NCBI RefSeq assembly: GCF_020400585.1
Contig: NZ_JAINVF010000033.1
Location: 1 to 64,000 of the forward strand
Reading direction: 5' to 3'
DNA length: 64,000 nucleotides
From: Streptomyces sp. NK08204
GTDB taxonomy: Bacteria; Actinomycetota; Actinomycetes; Streptomycetales; Streptomycetaceae
In this document: positions 26,114 through 32,611 of the stretch, piece after piece
Layout: every line of letters begins with the position of its first letter
Numbering within the stretch: the first letter of the stretch is position 1
The notes under the pieces: model-generated
Told to the model about the DNA's origin: nothing
Seen by the model: the letters and a program-made list of their open reading frames with translations, nothing else
Databases searched by the model: none
Position numbers and translations under genes: made by a program

Positions 26114-27049
26114 TCAGTCGAGGTCGGGGCGGGCTGCCGTGGACGGGGGTGTCGGCTCGATGGAGACCTCTGCTGCGAGAACGGCCGCCGATTGATGGAC
26201 GAGGGCCGCAATCACGCGGCCTGGGAGCCAGCCCGGGGTGAGGAGTGCGCTGGGAGCGGTCAGCGAGTGGATGAATTCGACGAGTTGAGGCCGAGCGCCA
26301 GGGTCGCGAGACAGGCACCGGGTGATGATCGCACGGAGGGCCGGTGGGAGTTCGTCACGTTCCGGCGTCGTATGACCCGTGGCCGCATAGGCGAGCGTGG
26401 CGCCGAGGGCGTACACGTCACCGAGGGGACGAGGGCGTCCACCGGCGGCCTGTTCGGGAGGCAGGCTGCCAGGCTCCAGCCCCGGCAGACCGGAACGCGA
26501 CGTACCGTCAGGTGCGGCTGCACGTACGGCTCCGAAGCATGTGAGACGCGGCCCGTCGGCAGCGAGCAACACAGCCGCCGGGGATACCCCGGCGAAGGTC
26601 AGCCCCTGCCCGTGCAGGATCGCCAGGGTCTCGGCGAGGGCGACACCGAGCGCGCGTACGGTCCGCTCAGGCAGCGGGCCGCCGTGCACGGCGAGGGCGG
26701 TCGGCAGCGGCAGGACGGGCACGTACGGGTGGGCGTACCAGGCGGGTCCCGCTGGGGAGGCAATCACGGTGGCGGGGGCCGCGCAGGGGCCGAGGAGATA
26801 GCGCGAGGTTTCGGCTTCCACGAGGAAGCGCTGGGGATCGGATCCGGGGTACGGGACGGAGAGCACGACGGTGTGAGCGTCGTCAATGCTGCGGGCGATG
26901 TAGCGCCGCTCGGGGACGGGGATAGTGCCGTGCGGATCGTCCAGCGCGGCGATGAGGGTGTACGGGCCTACGCGCCGTGGCTTGGCGGCTCTGCCGCCCG
27001 GGACATCACCAGCGTTCGTGTTTGAGGTGCCCGTGGCGTGCGCGTGCAC
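26114..27049 (-). CDS. Pseudokinase (degenerate Ser/Thr kinase fold)
   Basis: About 311 residues with the general spacing of a kinase domain but none of the catalytic motifs. There is no glycine loop. The VAIK-type lysine region reads TVVLSVPYPG, the HRDxKxxN loop reads FAGVSPAAVLL, and DFG reads CFG. The late segment GDVYALGATLAYAATG is kinase-like. The frame is open from 27109, but that GTG lies inside the hairpin at 27098-27130, so the GTG at 27049 after AGGGA is preferred. It may bind and regulate the two active kinases downstream (inference). Confidence 0.8.
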   Translation of the reverse strand: MHAHATGTSNTNAGDVPGGRAAKPRRVGPYTLIAALDDPHGTIPVPERRYIARSIDDAHTVVLSVPYPGSDPQRFLVEAETSRYLLGPCAAPATVIASPAGPAWYAHPYVPVLPLPTALAVHGGPLPERTVRALGVALAETLAILHGQGLTFAGVSPAAVLLAADGPRLTCFGAVRAAAPDGTSRSGLPGLEPGSLPPEQAAGGRPRPLGDVYALGATLAYAATGHTTPERDELPPALRAIITRCLSRDPGARPQLVEFIHSLTAPSALLTPGWLPGRVIAALVHQSAAVLAAEVSIEPTPPSTAARPDLD

Positions 27050-27097
27050 GATTCCCTGTCCTGATTCGTCGCTGTTCGTGTGCCGGTCAGACAGACT

Positions 27098-27130
27098 GGG
27101 GGTGGGCACCTCCCGTGCGTGCCCACCCCC
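27098..27130 (-). terminator. Terminator of the esx pair
   Basis: A perfect 12-base stem (27098-27109 with 27119-27130) around nine bases, lying 24 bases past the esxA stop. It separates the small esx transcript from the kinase genes. Confidence 0.8.
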
Positions 27131-27153
27131 GTACGGCGTTCCGCCGATCCGTC

Positions 27154-27456
27154 TTACATGTAGTAGCTGGCGGCCTTCTTGTCGCCACCGAGGTAGTCAC
27201 CGCCGGCCGCGTGCACGACCTTGCCGATGGCCATGAGTGCCTCGTGGATGCCCTTGGCCTCGCGGTCCCAGGCGGCCTGCTGCTCGGTGTACGCGTTGTG
27301 GGCCTCGCCCTCCCACATACCGGCCACGCTGGCAACCTTCTGCTTGATGGCCTCGAGGCTCTCCTCGAGCCGCTTGGCGTGGTTGGCGAGCTGCGTGGCG
27401 GTCTCGTCGAGACCCTGGTACGAGACTTCCAGCTCACCGCTGTTGTTGACGCCCAT
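27154..27456 (-). CDS. esxA: WXG100 protein EsxA-like
   Basis: A 100-residue secreted helical hairpin of the ESAT-6/WXG100 family. The turn is Trp48-Glu-Gly50 and the C-terminus carries YLGGD, fitting the YxxxD/E export motif. GGAG lies five bases before the ATG. It is probably an obligate dimer partner of the gene at 27495, which precedes it by 38 bases in one operon. The names follow the S. coelicolor esxBA order from memory and are tentative. Confidence 0.92.
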   Translation of the reverse strand: MGVNNSGELEVSYQGLDETATQLANHAKRLEESLEAIKQKVASVAGMWEGEAHNAYTEQQAAWDREAKGIHEALMAIGKVVHAAGGDYLGGDKKAASYYM

Positions 27457-27494
27457 GATTACTCCGATGCTGAGAAGTGGTGGCCTGGGTGGGA

Positions 27495-27836
27495 TCAGTA
27501 GCCGGACAGCGCCGAGTGCGCGCCGCCGAGGTCCACGTCGATGGACTGGACCTGGGCGCGGACCTCGTCCTCCGTGCCGTCCTTGATCTTGCGAGTCGTG
27601 GTCATCGCCTCGATGAACTTGGCGAGGATGTTGCCGATGCGGACCATGCGCTCGTTGATCTCGGTCTGCTTGGCGTTGAACGCGCCGGCACCGATGCCCT
27701 TCCAGTGGCCCTCGAGGCTGTCGATGATGCCCTGGAGTTCCTTCAGCTGGCCCTTGATGCCCTCGAAACGGTGCAGAAGCTCCTTTTCGAGGAGGATAAT
27801 GTCCTTGTCACTTACCTTCTGGCGCCCTGTTGCCAT
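27495..27836 (-). CDS. esxB: WXG100 protein EsxB-like
   Basis: A 113-residue helical hairpin with the turn Trp45-Lys-Gly47 (EGHWKGIGAGAF). The frame is open farther upstream, but the ATG at 27836 follows AAAGG. The C-terminal tail (DVDLGGAHSALSGY) lacks a clear YxxxD/E motif, so export probably depends on the EsxA partner. It is first gene of the short esx operon. Confidence 0.9.
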   Translation of the reverse strand: MATGRQKVSDKDIILLEKELLHRFEGIKGQLKELQGIIDSLEGHWKGIGAGAFNAKQTEINERMVRIGNILAKFIEAMTTTRKIKDGTEDEVRAQVQSIDVDLGGAHSALSGY

Positions 27837-27884
27837 TTCGATGCCTTTCTTCTGTGGACTGACCTTGCCGGGCGCTGAGTCAGG

Positions 27885-27933
27885 CGTCAGCGCTGACGGC
27901 AAGCGGACCCTGCTCACTCGGTGATTGAGCAGG
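27885..27933 (-). promoter_or_regulatory. Palindrome and hairpin between mycP and the esx pair
   Basis: CGTCAGCGCTGACG (27885-27898) is a perfect 14-base palindrome. CCTGCTCA (27909-27916) pairs with TGAGCAGG (27926-27933). The hairpin may end the mycP transcript. The palindrome lies 49 bases before the esxB start and could be an operator. There is no convincing -35/-10 pair. Confidence 0.5.
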
Positions 27934-27947
27934 CATTAGGGAAGCGT

Positions 27948-29228
27948 TCAGGCGTTGCGACGCGCCCGCAGCACGGCGAAACCGGCTCCCCCGACGACCA
28001 GTACGGCTGCTGCGGCGCCGACGATCACCCAGGTTTGGGTGCTGCTGCCGGATCCGGATTCCTTCGCGGCGGCGGATGTGGGGCCACTTGAGGATCCGGC
28101 GCCCTTCGTCGACCCGCCCTCGGACGGCGCGACCGACAGGCTCGGGGTGGCCGTGACGTCTTCGTCCGCGTCCGTTCCGTTCTCGGCGTACAGGGGATCC
28201 CTGTTGGCCGGGCCCGGATCGATGTTCTTGTTGATCAGCACGCGGCGCGGGCGGATGATGCCGTAGCCGAGGTACGTGCTGGGCTTGTCCTTCGGCCAGG
28301 AACGACCCGCGGTGTCGAGGAGCGTCCGGAGGACCTGGTTGGCGGTCCAGTCGGGGTGGACGGACCAGACCAGGGCGGCGGAGGCGGAGGCGATGGCGGA
28401 GGCGGGGCTGGTTCCCCCCGTGTCGCAGTACCGGGTGAATGTGCCGTCGCACCAGCCAGGAATGTGAAGGCCCGGCGCCGCGAAGTCGACGTAGTCGCTG
28501 CGCGTGGAGAACTTGCCCACCGTTCCGGACTTGTCGATGGCAGACACACCGACAACGTACGGATCGACGGCCGGATATTCCGTCTTCCCCTTCTCTCCGC
28601 CGTTACCGATGGCAGCGAACATCAACTTGCCCTTGGAGGCGGCATACTTGATGGCATCCTCCTCTTCAGGGTCGGTGTACGGGCTACCGAAAGACATATT
28701 GATGATCTTCGCGTCACTGTCCGCGACAGCCCTTATCGCTTCGGCGGAAGAGGCGGCCTTCGCGTCCCCTTCTTTGCCCTTCGGCCCAATCATTTGGATG
28801 TGATATGGAACGATCTTCGCCCCCGGCGCCAGCCCCTTGACGCCGCCACCCGCCCCTGTACCGGCAATGATCTCAGCCATGGCAGTGCCATGACCGTCGT
28901 AGTCCTTCGTAGCAAGGTACGCGACGGATTTCGGCACTTCATCGACCAGCACCTGACCTTTGAGCGATGAGGTCGCCGGATTCACCCCCGAGTCAATAAC
29001 AGCGATCTTCACCCCTTTACCGGTGCTGTACTTCCATATCTCGTCGGCACCCATGGCATCCAAATACCACTGCTTCGACTGAATGTCGGAGGCCGCCGCA
29101 CCGGGAGCCAGTCCGGTCGACACGATGACCAATGTGCCCAGCGCCGAACACACTGCCGCCAGACGTCTCACATTGCACCTCGTCAGGAGGGCAATTCTGC
29201 TGCCGCGTCGGCCGGTCCCTGGCTTCAT
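27948..29228 (-). CDS. mycP: Mycosin, subtilisin-like serine protease of the ESX locus (copy 1)
   Basis: A membrane-anchored S8 protease, 426 residues from the ATG. It has a signal peptide, then Asp79 (AVIDSGV), His113 (DGHGTAMA), Asn209 and Ser274 (GGTSPASA), with a C-terminal transmembrane helix (WVIVGAAAAVLVVGGAGFAVL) and an arginine-rich end. The ATG overlaps the preceding stop by four bases. However, GTG at 29171, with GAGG upstream, would give a more normal signal peptide. Mycosins are needed for ESX stability or processing. Confidence 0.92.
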   Translation of the reverse strand: MKPGTGRRGSRIALLTRCNVRRLAAVCSALGTLVIVSTGLAPGAAASDIQSKQWYLDAMGADEIWKYSTGKGVKIAVIDSGVNPATSSLKGQVLVDEVPKSVAYLATKDYDGHGTAMAEIIAGTGAGGGVKGLAPGAKIVPYHIQMIGPKGKEGDAKAASSAEAIRAVADSDAKIINMSFGSPYTDPEEEDAIKYAASKGKLMFAAIGNGGEKGKTEYPAVDPYVVGVSAIDKSGTVGKFSTRSDYVDFAAPGLHIPGWCDGTFTRYCDTGGTSPASAIASASAALVWSVHPDWTANQVLRTLLDTAGRSWPKDKPSTYLGYGIIRPRRVLINKNIDPGPANRDPLYAENGTDADEDVTATPSLSVAPSEGGSTKGAGSSSGPTSAAAKESGSGSSTQTWVIVGAAAAVLVVGGAGFAVLRARRNA

Positions 29229-31072
29229 GCCTGCGTACGTCCTCGCTCGTTTTCAGTCGCTTGCTGTGGCACATCACGCCGCTGCTTCTGGGGCGGCCGG
29301 TGCTGTTCCTTCTCGGCAGACCCACTGGTGCCACTGGCTTCACCATTCGGACTCTGGCGGCTGGCGACCGCACCTCGGCCGAGTGCCGAGCCCCCGGTAC
29401 TGGTCTCGGAGTCTTTGAGCGTCGAGCCGGCATTGTTCCGGCGCGCGCCGATCACGCCGTCGGGACTGCTTGCCGAGCGCAGCGCCGCTTGGCCCGCACC
29501 AGGTTCCGTCCTGGCCGTGGATGCCCCGACAACCCCTCGCTGCCCGAGAGCGCCCTTCGGCGGCGTGGTGGAGACTGATTCCTCGGAACCGACGACCATG
29601 CCGCGTGGCACACGGGGATTGGACGCCGCTCCAGGCGTACGACCGGGGACTGGCTTGCCGCCTACGACACCGCTGCGTGTCGCGCCGACGGGTCCGGTTG
29701 TTCCGGTCCGCCCGGTTGGTGTGTTGGTCACCTTGGGCGTTCCGCCGGTGACACCGCGCCCGATAGGCGATCGTCCGGGCTGCTGAGTGACCCCTCTGGT
29801 GGCCGCCTGACCGGCCGGAGTCGCACGTCCAGTGGCACGAGCAGCTTGCCCCAGGGGCTCCTGGGGCACTCGCCCACTGGCGGTGGCACGCCCCACGGGA
29901 CCTTGTGGCGTGCGCCCGCCTCCAGTGCCTGTAGGGCCGGTCCGGCCCTGCGTTGACAGGGGCAGGCGAGTGCTCGGGCCATAGCCAGGAGAACGTCCGG
30001 CAGTCGGCGCAATCGGAGGCGCCATTGGCCCGGGGGGCGGCGGAGGCGTCTGACCTCCACCGCCGGCAGTCGGAAGGGTGGGGGCAGGGGGGTGAGGCTG
30101 TGTGGGGTGTGCCGGGGGAGGCAAGGTGTTCACGGTGTTGATTTCCGTGCCGACATCATGGCCCGGATGCCCACTGGGCTCGTGAACTTCCTTGAGGGGC
30201 GGCACCACACCGCCTGCCGTTGTTCGGTGGGGTTCAGTCACCGTTCCGTGGAGCTCGGTCGCCGGTCCGTGGGGGGCAGTCGTCGTTCCGTGGGAGGCAG
30301 TCGTCGTGCCGTGACCGCCTGTCACGCCTTCTCGAACCGTTTCCCGTGGTGTCGACGCCCCGGAGCCATATGGGTTACGCCAATCGTCACGCTCGATTGT
30401 CGGCCGGGGCACCCCCACATCAGGAATCGCTTCGATCGCCTTCGGCTCAGGGTTCGTCCTCAACCCCCCTGCGGCCACCGAATAGAACGACCCCAAGCGG
30501 ACCATCTGATTGATGGCGTCCTGGCGATCCTTCTCGACCTTCTTGGCGAGCACGTAGTCCGCGTTGCTCTCGACCTGCTTGGCCTTGGGCAAGGTCCAGG
30601 GCCGCTTCTGCTCGTCGGCCGGCCGGGTGTCCCGGGGTGGCATGGACTTGCGCACGGAGGCCAGGCCTGAGGCGGCGGTGGTGATCTCGGTGCCGGCCCC
30701 GTGGGCGTAGGTCTCGAGGTCCTTGGCGAAATCGAGGAGGCCTTTGGTCCACTTCTGGAACTGTGTGGCGCCCTCGCCCTCCCACTCGGCCAGGACCTTA
30801 CGGATGTTCCCGTGCAGGTCCGACGCGGCAGTGCTGATGGCGTCGCGGGCGTCCCACAAGGCCTTGCCGGCGAGCTCCAGATGTTCGGGGTTGGCGTGCT
30901 CGACCAGATCGATCATGTCGTTGAGATCGGCGTCATCGAACTGGGTCGAGCCGAGCGGTGTGCCCCTGAGCAAGTTCTCGACGCCGCCTACCGCGTTGGC
31001 CGCGACGGCTTCCGCGTTCGCCTGCTCCAGGCCGGTCTTGTACTGGGGCTTCTGCCGCCAGTCGCCGCTCAC
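29225..31072 (-). CDS. WXG100-headed proline-rich ESX substrate candidate
   Basis: 615 residues. The N-terminal ~150 residues are helical with Trp97-Glu-Gly99 (LAEWEGEGATQF), like a WXG100 or PPE-type substrate domain. The rest is disordered and rich in Pro, Gly, Thr and Ser, with a seven-residue HGTTTxx repeat and many TGR/RTG turns. It overlaps the genes on both sides by four bases (GTGA upstream, ATGA downstream), so it is coupled with the small helical protein and mycP. It is likely a secreted ESX product; its function is unknown. Confidence 0.85.
   Translation of the reverse strand: MSGDWRQKPQYKTGLEQANAEAVAANAVGGVENLLRGTPLGSTQFDDADLNDMIDLVEHANPEHLELAGKALWDARDAISTAASDLHGNIRKVLAEWEGEGATQFQKWTKGLLDFAKDLETYAHGAGTEITTAASGLASVRKSMPPRDTRPADEQKRPWTLPKAKQVESNADYVLAKKVEKDRQDAINQMVRLGSFYSVAAGGLRTNPEPKAIEAIPDVGVPRPTIERDDWRNPYGSGASTPRETVREGVTGGHGTTTASHGTTTAPHGPATELHGTVTEPHRTTAGGVVPPLKEVHEPSGHPGHDVGTEINTVNTLPPPAHPTQPHPPAPTLPTAGGGGQTPPPPPGPMAPPIAPTAGRSPGYGPSTRLPLSTQGRTGPTGTGGGRTPQGPVGRATASGRVPQEPLGQAARATGRATPAGQAATRGVTQQPGRSPIGRGVTGGTPKVTNTPTGRTGTTGPVGATRSGVVGGKPVPGRTPGAASNPRVPRGMVVGSEESVSTTPPKGALGQRGVVGASTARTEPGAGQAALRSASSPDGVIGARRNNAGSTLKDSETSTGGSALGRGAVASRQSPNGEASGTSGSAEKEQHRPPQKQRRDVPQQATENERGRTQA
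30246..30313 (-). repeat. 21-bp in-frame repeats in the proline-rich protein gene
   Basis: CCGTG recurs at 30246, 30267, 30288 and 30309, an exact 21-base period. It encodes HGTTTAS, HGTTTAP, HGPATEL and HGTVTEP. Confidence 0.8.
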
Positions 31073-31518
31073 TTGGTACTCACCCCCGCGGACCTCTGGT
31101 CAGTGTGCTGCCTCGTGTCCTTCCGAGGCTGCTCGTGCTTGTGCGTCGCCTTCTGGTACTCCTCGTCGAGCTGCGACTTGATCTCCCAGAACCGTCGCCT
31201 CACTTCGTCCTCAGAGAGGTCGTATGTGGCGTCGGTCGCGTGCGAGGCGAGTGTCAGAGCCTCGATATGCAGCCCCAGGGTCTTCGACAGGTACACGAGG
31301 CGCTCGTGGACGTGCTCGTACTGCGCGTGCAGGTCGTGCGCTTCGCCGAACGGAATCTGGGTACCACTGAACGAGGTACGGCTGAGAGCGTGATGCGCGA
31401 TCTTGGACGCGCTGCCCGGAGACTCCTCGAACTTGGTCAGGGCCTTGTCCACGTCCTCCTTGAACTTGGACAGCGCTTCGACGCCGCGCCTCAGATCCGA
31501 GCGGCCACCGTCACCCAC
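31069..31518 (-). CDS. Small helical ESX-associated protein (EspC-like)
   Basis: A 149-residue helix-rich protein with a YDLSE sequence near residue 109 that fits the YxxxD/E type VII export motif, and a charged C-terminal tail. There is no WXG turn. The GTG start follows GGGGAAGGGG. It heads the operon with the WXG100-headed protein and mycP, overlapping the next gene by four bases. The likely role is partner or co-substrate of that protein (inference). A promoter with an overlapping inverted repeat lies upstream. Confidence 0.8.
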   Translation of the reverse strand: MGDGGRSDLRRGVEALSKFKEDVDKALTKFEESPGSASKIAHHALSRTSFSGTQIPFGEAHDLHAQYEHVHERLVYLSKTLGLHIEALTLASHATDATYDLSEDEVRRRFWEIKSQLDEEYQKATHKHEQPRKDTRQHTDQRSAGVSTK

Positions 31519-31604
31519 CGCAACCCCTTCCCCCGTGTCCCCGTTTGCACAGCTCTTGACAGACCAGGGAGTCGCGTCCGTGCTCCCCGCGTCCTTCGTC
31601 GACC

Positions 31605-31657
31605 ACTGTAGTCATTGTGTAAATCGCGGCCAACTGAACTCTGCGACGGTTCAGTTG
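31605..31657 (-). promoter_or_regulatory. Putative promoter with overlapping operator-like inverted repeat
   Basis: On the minus strand TTGGCC (31628-31633) and TACAGT (31605-31610) are separated by exactly 17 bases, about 90 bases before the start at 31518. A perfect 9-base inverted repeat, CAACTGAAC (31631-31639) and GTTCAGTTG (31649-31657), overlaps the -35 element. A third CTGAAC half site lies at 31668. The rest of the 31519-32019 divergent gap has no supported gene. It must also hold the promoter of cassette 2, which I could not place. Confidence 0.55.
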
Positions 31658-32019
31658 CAATGCTGTCCTGAACCGATGGCCTCGGGGCCGTCCGAGATCG
31701 GCAACGGGGTCGATCGAGACAGAAGCCTGCAGACATCTGCGCAGAAGCTTCACGACCACCCGGCCGACCTGCATCTCTCGCCCGGCATCCCGGGAACTTT
31801 GCAACCACGAAACCGCCCCCTGGGGGAGTGGTTGCCTCCTTGCCGAACAGTTCGACCGGCAGACCGACCGGCATCCGACCCGGAGCCTCGGAGGAAGCCC
31901 TCCTCCGAACCTTCACAGGAGTCGATGTGGCGCATATCAGACATGGGACAAACTTTTCTCAATCCAGGTTGCTAATTTGACCGGACGGCGCGACATCCAC
32001 AGGGGGAAGGGGCCCGTTC

Positions 32020-32535
32020 ATGGCGTGGGACGAGTGGGAGCAGCTCAAGGCACAGGCGGCTGAGGGGCAGTCGGCACACATGCGGTTGAACCACGTCGAT
32101 GGCGGTGGCGGCCCGTACGGCCCCTACGTCGTTCCTGGCAAGACAGGTGACCTCAAGGTGGGTCATGAGGACCTGGTCAAGATCGGCAGCGCTGCGCACC
32201 ACCTCTACGACCAGCTCTGGGACAAGGCTCGTGTCGCCACACCCAGCAGCGATTCCGCGGCCGGTGATCTCTCCAAGCAGGGGTTCGCGCTCGGTACCGG
32301 ACTGCAGCACGTGTCGAGCCGCTGGGAAGCGCAGCTGAAGAGCCTGATGGACGCGTGCGCCCAGATCTCGAACCACATGCAGGTCACCAAGACAGTCCAC
32401 GCGAACGACGACAACTACATCCAGCGGCTGATGAGCAGCATCGACGTGCTGGACGCCGGGTTCGACGAACGGGCCGGCGCGCCGGGCGAGGCGAACAACT
32501 ACGGGAAGAAGGACAAGGGCGACAAGGAGGGATAG
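32020..32535 (+). CDS. ESX cassette 2 helper-like protein
   Basis: 171 residues, paralogous to 17065-17520. It has the same MAWDEWEQLK opening, a Gly-rich loop near residue 30, SKQGFALGTGLQHV, then MDACAQISNHMQV, and a lysine-rich tail absent from copy 1. The ATG follows GGGGAAGGGG, nearly the same leader as the divergent gene at 31518. It precedes the second large effector-like gene by 76 bases. A secretion helper role is inferred from the conserved pairing. Confidence 0.85.
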   Translation: MAWDEWEQLKAQAAEGQSAHMRLNHVDGGGGPYGPYVVPGKTGDLKVGHEDLVKIGSAAHHLYDQLWDKARVATPSSDSAAGDLSKQGFALGTGLQHVSSRWEAQLKSLMDACAQISNHMQVTKTVHANDDNYIQRLMSSIDVLDAGFDERAGAPGEANNYGKKDKGDKEG

Positions 32536-32611
32536 CGGCGGCCGGACAGCGACGACGACACCACCCGCCACAACCGGCAGACCCAGCTACCCCAAAGGAC
32601 AACGGTCGACA

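Noticed and set aside
31403..31975. 190-residue plus-strand ORF in the divergent ESX gap
   Set aside because: Overlaps a well-supported gene and the promoter region, lacks a ribosome site and known motifs.
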